Part shown: positions 9,048 through 16,081 of the stretch, in pieces
Layout: each line of letters opens with the position of its first letter
Position numbering within the stretch: position 1 is the first letter of the stretch
NCBI GenBank assembly: GCA_013823325.1
Contig: PNLY01000053.1
Coordinates: forward strand, 1-38,787
Direction of reading: 5' to 3'
Source of the DNA: Methylobacterium sp.
GTDB lineage: Bacteria > Pseudomonadota > Alphaproteobacteria > Rhizobiales > Beijerinckiaceae
DNA: 38,787 bases
Notes under the pieces: generated by a model
What the model saw: the letters and a program-made list of their open reading frames with translations, nothing else
Databases searched by the model: none
Told to the model about the DNA's origin: nothing
Translations under genes and position numbers: made by a program

Positions 9048-9713
9048 ATGCAGACCGCTCTTCAATATCCCCGCGCCGGGCATGCGTTACCAGGTGCCAT
9101 CGTCCAGAAACACGCCATTGCGTTCATCGATGTCCCGACACGCTTCAAGAAGGGGCAGACCGTCTTTTCCGAAGGCTCTACTGCCCTGCACTTCTACGAG
9201 GTGGTCTCCGGAACGGTTCGGACGTCGCAGCTCCTCAAGGACGGGCGGCGCCAGATCGACGCCTTTCACCTGAAGGGGGATCTTTTCGGGTTCGAGGCTT
9301 CTTGCCTGCACCGGGTCGGCGCCGAGGTCGTCGAAGACGCGACGCTCCGGATCTATCAGCGCTCGCAGCTCGAACGGATGCTGGCGGAAGATGCCGAATT
9401 CGCCCAGCGCGTGGTGGCGGCGATGATGCATGCAATCGAGCGCGCACAGAGCCATATGCTCCTGCTCGGCCGCAAGAGCGCACTGGAGCGCATCGCGACC
9501 TTCCTGCTGGATATGTCGGGGCGACTGTCCGAGATGAGCCATCTGGATCTGCCCATGTCGCGCAGCGACATCGCCGATCATCTCGGTCTGACGATCGAGA
9601 CCGTTTCTCGCACGCTGACGCAGCTCGAGCGTAAGGGTGTCATCGAGCTGCCGACCCATCGCCGATCGATCGTCCTGCGCGATCGGACCGCCCTGCGGCG
9701 TCTCGACGCCTGA
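9048..9713 (+). CDS. fixK: Crp/Fnr-family regulator, FixK type
   Basis: About 221 aa (223 if started at ATG 9042). The cyclic-nucleotide-like beta-roll occupies about 25-125, a dimer helix lies at about 125-160, and a winged HTH follows. The recognition helix reads TIETVSRTL; the E-x-x-S-R pattern is the one that reads TTGA half-sites. The N-terminus lacks the cysteine cluster that holds the 4Fe-4S centre of FNR, and only one cysteine is present, so it is oxygen-blind like FixK and depends on FixLJ for its signal. I prefer ATG 9048 because GGAG (9036-9039) is eight bases away; it is only two bases from 9042. No TTGNN-N4-NNCAA box lies in its own promoter. Ten good boxes of its class surround it within about 15 kb. 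Confidence 0.92.
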   Translation: MQTALQYPRAGHALPGAIVQKHAIAFIDVPTRFKKGQTVFSEGSTALHFYEVVSGTVRTSQLLKDGRRQIDAFHLKGDLFGFEASCLHRVGAEVVEDATLRIYQRSQLERMLAEDAEFAQRVVAAMMHAIERAQSHMLLLGRKSALERIATFLLDMSGRLSEMSHLDLPMSRSDIADHLGLTIETVSRTLTQLERKGVIELPTHRRSIVLRDRTALRRLDA

Positions 9714-10025
9714 CGCGCGACGCGGCGGCTGCGGTTAGTCGATCTTCGCCACCAGATGACGAGTGGCGAAGCCTGCTACCCGGACTGGTTGCGTTTCGGA
9801 ACAGCCCACTCGCTATCGTTCGTCGGCCACCATGCCAGACCCGATGCCGCGCAGAAGCTCAACGCACTGGCCGACCGGATATCGGTAGAGCGCAGTTCCG
9901 GCGCGGTCACCAACTCCGGGAAGCAATGGTCGATCTCGTCAATCGATACCACGTCCTGCCGCCGCGCTGTTACCGCGGCTGGTTGTCTTGCAGCATGGGG
10001 CCGCGCCGGATTCGGTCAACAGCTG
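9714..10025. other. Intergenic region after fixK
   Basis: About 310 bp, between fixK and the 3' end of the convergent DUF6455 gene. Apart from the hairpin at 9744-9771, I see no gene, box or repeat. A 91-codon plus-strand frame here has no ribosome site and low-complexity, shadow-like composition. Confidence 0.4.
9744..9771 (+). terminator. Hairpin downstream of fixK
   Basis: CTTCGCCAC (9744-9752) pairs perfectly with GTGGCGAAG (9763-9771) around a ten-base loop, 31 bp after the fixK stop. There is no U-run; it is probably the fixK mRNA 3' end. Confidence 0.5.
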
Positions 10026-10328
10026 TTATGAGCGGCTGGTTGCTTCGAAGAACCGGGCATTTGGACAGAAATCGGGGCCGCGCTCGGCATTTTGATGCTG
10101 CTCGATCCATTTGCCGCACTCTTCATGAGCGGCGCACCAGAGACAGCGGCGATTGGCGGCGTCATAGAGCCGCCCGCGACTTGCCGCCAATTCGGGCTCA
10201 ATGCCAATTCGCTCCATCATGGCGCCCATCAACCGGGCCTGCCGTTCGAAACGGCGCCTGAGCCAGATGCGCATGGTGGTGCTCCATCGGTTGCAAGTCG
10301 AGCACATATTATCGGGATCGACCGACAT
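10026..10328 (-). CDS. DUF6455-family cysteine-rich small protein
   Basis: A 100-aa protein. A helical part (RRFERQARLMGAMMERIGIE) is followed by the cysteine-bearing tail CLWCAAHEEC and DFCPNARFFE. Cysteines C62, C65, C71 and C88 form a possible metal or iron-sulfur site, with an extra pair C9/C12 near the start. This layout matches DUF6455 proteins, whose function is unknown. ATG 10328 is chosen because AAGG is five bases upstream; a longer frame to 10406 would run through the regulatory region. A strong FixK-type box (10381-10394) lies 52 bp upstream and is shared with the divergent stress-protein gene, so low-oxygen induction is likely. Confidence 0.8.
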   Translation of the reverse strand: MSVDPDNMCSTCNRWSTTMRIWLRRRFERQARLMGAMMERIGIEPELAASRGRLYDAANRRCLWCAAHEECGKWIEQHQNAERGPDFCPNARFFEATSRS

Positions 10329-10380
10329 GCTCGCCTTGATCTCGGACAAGTCCGCACATGGCGACCCGGTTGAGGGGGCT

Positions 10381-10394
10381 TTGACCCGCATCAA
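10381..10394. promoter_or_regulatory. FixK/FNR-type box shared by divergent genes (TTGACCCGCATCAA)
   Basis: A near-consensus TTGAC-N4-ATCAA. It is 58 bp upstream of the stress-protein ATG at 10453 and 52 bp upstream of the DUF6455 ATG at 10328, so it can serve both. A weaker second copy, TTGATCTCGGACAA, lies at 10336-10349 close to the DUF6455 start. Confidence 0.75.
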
Positions 10395-10452
10395 GGCGGA
10401 GCCCAACGCGCGATCTAGGATCGTCTCCGATAGTCATCAGTGGGAGGCTCCG

Positions 10453-11277
10453 ATGTCCTACGCCGAGATATTGGTTGCCCTGGGCGAAGACGATGCCGCC
10501 TATCAGCGAGCCAGCTATGCGGGAATGCTCGCTGGCCAGCTCGGCGCGAGCCTTCTGGGTGTTCTGTCGCGATGGCCGCACCCGCCGGACGTCGAGCCAA
10601 ACGCCACAATCGGGATGGTGGGTGAGCTGCTCGCAGAAGCGCGCGCCAGCTGCCGTCTCGACCTCGCCACAGTGGAGGCAGGGTTCCGCGCCACGGTCGA
10701 ACCGAGCGTCGACCAGGTCTTCTTTGCTGGCGGAATCGGATCGATGACCGAAGCGGTGCTGCGCGAAGCCCGGCGCGCCGATCTGATCGTGATCGGACGA
10801 TCGACACCGTCGGGCGACGATGATGGTTTCTGCGATGCGCAGGTGCTGCTCGTCCGCGGCGGGCGGCCCGTCCTGGTCGTGCCGCCTGCCTACGAGGCTC
10901 GCGCGTTGCCGCGACATATTGCGATAGCCTGGCGCGACTGTCGGGCCTCGCGACGCGTTGTACGTGAGGCTCTGCCGCTGTTGCGCCGGGCGCAGCGGGT
11001 CAGCGTTGTTACCTTGAACGAGGTACTGTCGGCCACACCGGCAAGCAGTGCCGCCGATATCGTCGGTTTCCTGCAGAGCCACGGTGTTCCTGCGAGGGCT
11101 AGCGGTCGAAGCGGGGCAGCGCCGCGGCGAGAGCTCCTGCACATCCTCGACGAAGACGATGCCGATCTGCTCGTCGCGCCCGCCTATTGCAGCAATCAGC
11201 TCGTGTGTTCCGAGCTGATGCGGCAGACGACGCGGATGTTGTCGCGCTGCCGTATTCCCTGCCTTCTCTCCACCTGA
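10453..11277 (+). CDS. Universal stress protein, tandem Usp domains (copy 1)
   Basis: A 274-aa protein with two UspA-like halves. The first starts at SYAEILVALGEDDAAYQRAS and ends at RRADLIVIGRST. The second starts at RHIAIAWRDCRASRRVVREA and ends at DDADLLVAPAYCSNQL. The second half lacks the ATP-binding G-x2-G-x9-G(S/T) signature; the first is also divergent, so nucleotide binding is uncertain. Such proteins are widely induced by oxygen limitation and stasis. The start is fixed by GGGAGG (10442-10447) five bases before ATG 10453; the same frame is open further upstream but crosses the FixK-type box. Followed by an intrinsic terminator. Confidence 0.85.
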   Translation: MSYAEILVALGEDDAAYQRASYAGMLAGQLGASLLGVLSRWPHPPDVEPNATIGMVGELLAEARASCRLDLATVEAGFRATVEPSVDQVFFAGGIGSMTEAVLREARRADLIVIGRSTPSGDDDGFCDAQVLLVRGGRPVLVVPPAYEARALPRHIAIAWRDCRASRRVVREALPLLRRAQRVSVVTLNEVLSATPASSAADIVGFLQSHGVPARASGRSGAAPRRELLHILDEDDADLLVAPAYCSNQLVCSELMRQTTRMLSRCRIPCLLST

Positions 11278-11321
11278 CTGCGAGCAGCGCCGCTCCGAGA
11301 TAGGCTGTGGACACGCATGAT

Positions 11322-11364
11322 GGGCCCGATCAGGCTAGCAAGGCGCGATCGGGCCGATTTTTTT
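11322..11364 (+). terminator. Rho-independent terminator after stress-protein copy 1
   Basis: GGCCCGATC (11323-11331) pairs with GATCGGGCC (11347-11355), followed by GA and a run of seven T to 11364. It lies between two convergent stress-protein genes and may also work from the other side as part of the copy 2 tail. Confidence 0.85.
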
Positions 11365-12211
11365 AGTGAGACATCAAGCAACAAACCGGTGTCGATTCCA
11401 GTAGGTCCGCGGTCATCCCGCCGAGCAACCACTCGCGCATTCGGCTGTGGCCGTATGCGCCGGATACGATGAGATCGGCCTTCTGACGGCGCGCGCAATC
11501 GATCAGTTCCTGCGCCGCGAAATTGGTGATTTTGGGCCGCACGTCGAGGTCAGCTGCAACACCGTGCAGAGCGAGATAGTCGCGTACGTCATGGGTACCC
11601 TGCTCGGCAGCCCCCTCTCCGACGGATACGATGGTCACAGTCTTGGCGCGCTTGAGGAACGGTAGAGCATCCCAGACGGCGCGTCGCGCCTCCCGCGTGT
11701 CGCGCCAGGCGATCACGATGTTCTCGGCAGAAAGCTCGGCGACATCCGGCGGCGCGACGAGAAGCGGACGCCCGAGATCCATGACGAGATCGGCCGGGTC
11801 GAGCGCCATCCTGCCTTGCGGCGTGTCAAGTGAGGACTGCCGGCCCACCAGGACGACATCTGCAGCGCGAGCGTTGCGCGTGATGTAGGGAAGCGGCGTG
11901 TCGATGGCGCTGCGCCAAACGATGTCATTGTAGTGCCCAGCGACGCGCCGAAAGATTGCCTCCGCTTTTGCGAGGTCCTCTTGCGCGGCCTTCGTGGCCT
12001 CCTCGACAAGCATCGCATCGACGCTGACTGTACCGTCTCCAAGGTAAAGGACAGCTCGTTCCTGAGCGGCAATGCCGATCAGACGACTGCCGAAGCGCTC
12101 TGCGAGCGACAACGCGAGTCTGACACGATCGGCTGCGCCAGCGCCGAGATTGATCGGGACCATGACGCTCGCGAGGCCAGCATCCTGTGATGAGGCCGTG
12201 TTCCGTTCCAT
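11363..12211 (-). CDS. Universal stress protein, tandem Usp domains (copy 2)
   Basis: A 282-aa protein. The first Usp half runs from LASVMVPINLGAGAADRVRL to ARAADVVLVGRQSS; the second from AENIVIAWRDTREARRAVWD to KADLIVSGAYGHSRMREWLL. The second half keeps a G-x2-G-x-S-R-like end (SGAYGHSRMREWLLGG), the region that contacts ATP in Usp proteins. ATG 12211 is selected by GGGAG seven bases upstream; the frame runs open to 12301 without a ribosome site. A FixK-type box is 57 bp upstream. It is convergent with copy 1 and shares the terminator area. It is similar in layout to copies 1 and 3, so the island has three paralogues. Confidence 0.87.
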   Translation of the reverse strand: MERNTASSQDAGLASVMVPINLGAGAADRVRLALSLAERFGSRLIGIAAQERAVLYLGDGTVSVDAMLVEEATKAAQEDLAKAEAIFRRVAGHYNDIVWRSAIDTPLPYITRNARAADVVLVGRQSSLDTPQGRMALDPADLVMDLGRPLLVAPPDVAELSAENIVIAWRDTREARRAVWDALPFLKRAKTVTIVSVGEGAAEQGTHDVRDYLALHGVAADLDVRPKITNFAAQELIDCARRQKADLIVSGAYGHSRMREWLLGGMTADLLESTPVCCLMSH

Positions 12212-12268
12212 GACGATCTCCCTGGTTGGAGTGACAAGGAAGCTTCGACCTGAGTGGAGAGAACGGCA

Positions 12269-12282
12269 TTGATTTGCCGCAA
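12269..12282 (-). promoter_or_regulatory. FixK/FNR-type box upstream of stress-protein copy 2
   Basis: TTGATTTGCCGCAA on the plus strand, 57 bp before ATG 12211. The sequence is identical to the 14-mer at 4368-4381 read on the other strand. Confidence 0.65.
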
Positions 12283-12324
12283 GCAGCGGCACGCTTGTCA
12301 TGCGTGCGCATCGGTGGCGCCAGC

Positions 12325-13836
12325 TTAGCCGAGCAAGACGCGCTTCACTGCCGCGGCTACGGTCGCCGCTTCGACGTCAGCGCGGATCGTGGTCCAGTCG
12401 GTCGGCGCCCCATGCCTGGCGATCTGCTGCGCCACCACATCCGGCGTGGCGTCGGACGGATCGTCCCGTCGGTGTGCGACGCGATCGACCAGGGTCTTCT
12501 CTGGGGCATCCAGCCAAACGCCTCGAAACGTGGCACCGGCGCGAGCCGCTATCCCGGCGAAACGACCGCGATCGGCCTGCCGGTCGAACACTGCGTCGGC
12601 GATAACGGATCGGCCACCTCGTAGGACGCGCTCTGCAGTTTCGGCGAGCTCAGTATAGACGCGGAGGGAGACCTCCGCCCGATACGCATCTGCCGGCAGG
12701 CGGGCGCGCGCCGCGACCCCGAACAGGCGTTTCCGGAAGCGATCGCTGGAGAGGACGCGCGCGCCGGGCGCGGCTCCCAGGCACGGCGCGACTGCGGCAG
12801 CGACAGTCGATTTCCCGGAGCCGGAATAACCGCCGATCGCCGTAAGTGTTGGTGGGCTTTCGCGCAGGAGTTCACGGCAGAGATCGAGATAGCCTTGAGC
12901 TTCGAGAGCGTTTTGGCCGGTAGTCGCGGTTCGCGCCGTGACATGGGCCCGGACCGCCGCACGCACCGCCATGAAGAGCGGCAACAGGGCGAGGCCGGCA
13001 TCGTCTCCGGTCGCGTCGAGATAGCGGTTGAACAGGATGTTGGCCAAGTGCTTCGCGCCGCGATGCCATAAGTCCATCAGCGCGAAGGCGAGATCGTAGA
13101 GCACGTCGGTGGTGGCGAGGTCTTCGTCGAATTCGAGGCAATCGAACAAGGTCGGCTGGCCGTCGATCAGGCAGATGTTGCGAAGGTGCAGATCGCCATG
13201 CACGCGCTTCACGAAGCCGTCTCGTGCGCGCTGGTCGAGCAAGGCGGCATGACGCGTCAATGCCGCACGGCAGGCGGCATCCGCGGCGGCGACGGCATCC
13301 GGCTGAAGCTGCGGCGCGTCTGCGAAGCCACGCGTATTGACGTCGAGCACGCGGCGCAGGCGCTCCGCGCCGCCGGTATCGCCGGCGACAGGCGCGGACC
13401 GATGGAAACCGGCGATGACATCGGCGAGATCCTCGATCTGGGCTCCGGTCAATGTCCCTGCGCCTGCCAGCTTGTCGAACAGCATGGCGCCGTCGAAGCG
13501 CCGCATCTCGAGGACAGCGTCGACGAGCGGGCCGCTGCCGTTCAATGCGAGTTCGCCATCGGGCTCGATGGTAATGCGGTGCACGCGACGATAGAGATCC
13601 GGCGCCGTCTGCCGGTTCAATTCCAGTTCGCGCTGGCAAAGCTGGAGCCGGCGCTCCGGGCTGGAAAGATCGACATAGGCAAGGCGCACCGGCCGCTTCA
13701 GCTTGAGAGCACGCTCGCCAAGCAACAGCACCGTCGAGATATGCGTCGAGATCGTCTCGTCCGGCGGCCGATCCGCGCCGAACGCCCGCCGCGAGCACAA
13801 GAAGGCGATGATGTCGTTCTGCCCGTCGGCATCCAT
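12325..13836 (-). CDS. Bifunctional aminoglycoside-phosphotransferase-like / AAA P-loop protein
   Basis: A 503-aa fusion. The N-terminal half is kinase-like, with the catalytic loop VHGDLHLRN (H213-D215-N220) and the DFG-like metal site LFDCLEFDEDL. The C-terminal half is a zeta-toxin/gluconate-kinase-like P-loop ATPase: Walker A GGYSGSGKST at 335-344, then LSSDRFRKRLFG and RGGRSVIADAVFDRQ. Proteins of this build are often annotated as APH/ATP-binding proteins in alphaproteobacteria. The small-molecule substrate is unknown, and antibiotic resistance should not be assumed. ATG 13836 has GGAG eight bases upstream. A FixK-type box lies 54 bp upstream, so it is transcribed separately from the P-type ATPase behind it. 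Confidence 0.85.
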   Translation of the reverse strand: MDADGQNDIIAFLCSRRAFGADRPPDETISTHISTVLLLGERALKLKRPVRLAYVDLSSPERRLQLCQRELELNRQTAPDLYRRVHRITIEPDGELALNGSGPLVDAVLEMRRFDGAMLFDKLAGAGTLTGAQIEDLADVIAGFHRSAPVAGDTGGAERLRRVLDVNTRGFADAPQLQPDAVAAADAACRAALTRHAALLDQRARDGFVKRVHGDLHLRNICLIDGQPTLFDCLEFDEDLATTDVLYDLAFALMDLWHRGAKHLANILFNRYLDATGDDAGLALLPLFMAVRAAVRAHVTARTATTGQNALEAQGYLDLCRELLRESPPTLTAIGGYSGSGKSTVAAAVAPCLGAAPGARVLSSDRFRKRLFGVAARARLPADAYRAEVSLRVYTELAETAERVLRGGRSVIADAVFDRQADRGRFAGIAARAGATFRGVWLDAPEKTLVDRVAHRRDDPSDATPDVVAQQIARHGAPTDWTTIRADVEAATVAAAVKRVLLG

Positions 13837-13890
13837 GCTGCGGTCTCCGGCTGCACGACGAAAGAGTAGCCGGCACGGACACTAGCGGCC

Positions 13891-13904
13891 TTGACGTCTC
13901 TCAA
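13891..13904 (-). promoter_or_regulatory. FixK/FNR-type box upstream of the APH/AAA gene
   Basis: TTGAC-GTCT-CTCAA, 54 bp before ATG 13836. One half-site is consensus (TTGAC); the other differs at one base (CTCAA for ATCAA or GTCAA). Confidence 0.55.
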
Positions 13905-14007
13905 GGCCGAGCCTTTGCCGCCGCAATGTGCACTGAACCCAAGGCAGCGCAGTGGTTCCCGCGTGAAGCGGTGGCTGGTCGCGAGGGCGAACGCGCAAAC
14001 ACGCGCG

Positions 14008-15906
14008 TCAGTCGCTCAGCGCCCGCAGCGCGTTGAGCACCACCGCGACATCGATCCCCTCTTGCAACAGAGCCCCCTGCACGGGGGTCAGCCATCCCAT
14101 GGCCGCCGCCGCCATGCCCAGGAGTGACAGCCCGATACCGGCGAAGACGCTCTGGAGCGCGACTTCGCGGGCGCGTTGTGAGACCCGCAAAGCTAGCGGG
14201 AGACGATCAAGGCTATCGACCAACAGGATCAGGTCGGCCGTCTCGGCGGAAGCGGCCGAGCCGTGCGTGCCGAGCGCGGCCCCAATCGTCGCAGCGGCGA
14301 GCGCCGGGGCATCGTTGACGCCGTCGCCAACCATCATGACCGGCCCGTATCGCTGCTCCGCCTTGACGATAGCGACCTTGTCGGCTGCGGATTGGTCGGC
14401 GTGTACGGCATCGAACGGCAATCCCGCGGTCATTGCCGCCGCGATCTTCGGCTGGTCTCCGGTGGCCAGGACCACTCGCTCGACTCCGAGGGAACGTAAT
14501 TCGCCAAGCACGTCTTCCGCGCCATGGCGCAGGCGGTCGGAGAGCAGGATCCTGCCCGCGAACTTGCCATCGATCGCGACGGCGACGATTGGCCTCCCAT
14601 CCGGAACATATGCCGGGCTCTCCGTGTCGCACGGCGCGATCAGGCCCATCACGAAATTCGAGCCGCCGAGGACGACATGCAGTCCCTCGACGTCGCCGGA
14701 AATGCCCTCGCCTGCCGTTTCCCTCACCGTGTCGGGAACGGAGAGGGAAAGGCCACGGTCCCGCGCTTCGTCGACGAGGGCACGGGCCGCGACATGGGGT
14801 GACGCCTGGTCAAGGGACGCTGCGAGCCGCAGCAACGTGGTCTCGTCGCAGACGGGTGGCTCGGCCAGTTCGATGCCGGCAAGGCGAAGGCGCCCTTCCG
14901 TCAGCGTGCCGGTCTTGTCGAGCACGATCGTGCGAATGCCGGCGAGACCTTCGATGACCTGGGCGCCCTTGACGAGGATGCCGTGCCGGGCTGCACGCGA
15001 CATGCCGGCCACGAGCGCGACAGGGACCGCAAGCAGCAGAGGGCACGGGGTGGCGATCACCAGGACAGCGACGGCCCGGACGGCATCGCCGCTCGCGGAC
15101 CAGGCCAAGCCCGCCAGTGCAACGGTGATCGCGAGAAAACCCAGCGCATAGTGATCGGCTAGCCGCGACATCGGCGCCTTGGAACGTTGCGCTGCTTCGA
15201 CCATGCGGACGATGCCGGCGTAGACGCTGTCCTTCGCCGCGCGGGAAGCGACGAGCTCGAAAGCCTCGCCGATATTGCTTGCCCCGCTGGGGATCTCGGC
15301 GCCGATCTCGCGATGAACCGGCAGCGATTCACCGGTCAGTGCCGACAGGTCCAGCCGGGCAATCCCCTTCCTGATCAGCCCGTCGACCGGCGTGACGTCG
15401 CCCTGCCGGATCAGCAGTCGATCGCCGGGTGCGATGCTTTCCGCCGGCACCTCGTGCAGCCTGTCGCCGTCGAAGCGCATCGCCCGCACCGGCCGGCGCG
15501 AGAGCAGCGCGGTCATGTCACGTTGTGCGCGTCTCTCGGCGAAGGCTTCCAGATACTGTCCGCCGGCATACATCAGAGCGACGATCGCGGCGGCCAGACT
15601 CTCGCCGACAAGGAGCGCGGCGCTCATCGACAAGGCCGCCGCGATGTCGAGCCCGAACTCGCTGCGACGCAGGCTGACGATGATGTCGAAGGCGAGCTTG
15701 GCGAGGACCGGCAGCGTCGCGATCATCCAGGCCAGGTTCGCCGCAGCTTCAGCGCCGTAGAGCCGTAAGGCGAGCCCGAGCGGCAGCCCCACCAGAGGCG
15801 CTGCCACGATCCCGCGCTTCATCCGGCTGCGGAACGAGGTTGTCACCCCCCGCCTGTCCCTGCTTTCCGAATGAGCGGAGAGGACTTGAGGGGGCGAACT
15901 GATCAT
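14008..15906 (-). CDS. P1B-type heavy-metal-translocating ATPase without N-terminal metal-binding domain
   Basis: A 632-aa P-type ATPase. Membrane helices begin at about residue 30 (KRGIVAAPLVGLPLGLAL). The actuator domain has LSALTGESLPV. The transmembrane metal motif is T-P-C-P (C288, ATPCPLLLAVP) rather than CPC or CPH. The phosphorylation site is D330 in VLDKTGTLTEG, and the hinge is MMVGDGVNDAPAL. There is no HMA or histidine-rich N-terminus, so the ion cannot be assigned; it is not a typical FixI copper pump, which has CPC. ATG 15906 overlaps the stop of a 39-aa gene by 4 bp and is preceded by AGG. Together with that gene and the PilZ gene it probably forms an operon from the FixK-type box at 17363. 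A damaged copy of its first codons lies at 17497-17596. Confidence 0.9.
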   Translation of the reverse strand: MISSPPQVLSAHSESRDRRGVTTSFRSRMKRGIVAAPLVGLPLGLALRLYGAEAAANLAWMIATLPVLAKLAFDIIVSLRRSEFGLDIAAALSMSAALLVGESLAAAIVALMYAGGQYLEAFAERRAQRDMTALLSRRPVRAMRFDGDRLHEVPAESIAPGDRLLIRQGDVTPVDGLIRKGIARLDLSALTGESLPVHREIGAEIPSGASNIGEAFELVASRAAKDSVYAGIVRMVEAAQRSKAPMSRLADHYALGFLAITVALAGLAWSASGDAVRAVAVLVIATPCPLLLAVPVALVAGMSRAARHGILVKGAQVIEGLAGIRTIVLDKTGTLTEGRLRLAGIELAEPPVCDETTLLRLAASLDQASPHVAARALVDEARDRGLSLSVPDTVRETAGEGISGDVEGLHVVLGGSNFVMGLIAPCDTESPAYVPDGRPIVAVAIDGKFAGRILLSDRLRHGAEDVLGELRSLGVERVVLATGDQPKIAAAMTAGLPFDAVHADQSAADKVAIVKAEQRYGPVMMVGDGVNDAPALAAATIGAALGTHGSAASAETADLILLVDSLDRLPLALRVSQRAREVALQSVFAGIGLSLLGMAAAAMGWLTPVQGALLQEGIDVAVVLNALRALSD

Positions 15907-16022
15907 GTCTGCACCTGGTCCTCGTCGGCTGCATCTGCCGCCGGCAAGATCTCGACCGAAAAAAGTGAGACTTTGCTGCGGCGGACGAGCTCGACGGGCT
16001 TGGAGGGCTTGTTCGTCGGCAT
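15903..16022 (-). CDS. Small protein, 39 aa, translationally coupled to the P-type ATPase
   Basis: ATG 16022 follows a textbook ribosome site (GGGAGG, six bases away). The frame reads MPTNKPSKPVELVRRSKVSL, continues FSVEILPAADAADEDQVQT and stops with TGA at 15903-15905, overlapping the ATPase ATG in an ATGA junction. It is a basic first half and acidic second half, with no membrane segment or cysteine. I recognise no family. The perfect ribosome site and 4-bp overlap make translation likely, whether as a leader that couples ATPase synthesis or as a small partner of the pump. Confidence 0.72.
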   Translation of the reverse strand: MPTNKPSKPVELVRRSKVSLFSVEILPAADAADEDQVQT

Positions 16023-16081
16023 CGCGATCCTCCCGTTCGCCGATGGGCATATTCAGGGGTGGCCGTTCGACGGCGGACCGT

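Noticed and set aside
9756..10031. A 91-codon plus-strand frame after fixK
   Set aside because: No ribosome site, no family and it ends inside the convergent DUF6455 gene.
10336..10349. TTGATCTCGGACAA as a full FixK box
   Set aside because: The right half-site (GACAA) is poor and it nearly touches the start codon; kept only as a possible secondary site.
14033..15151. A 372-codon plus-strand frame
   Set aside because: Shadow of the P-type ATPase; serine/arginine-rich with no ribosome site.
14008..15906. Calling the metal ATPase FixI
   Set aside because: FixI has a CPC motif and sits with fixGHS; here the motif is TPCP and no fixGHS or fixNOQP gene is present.
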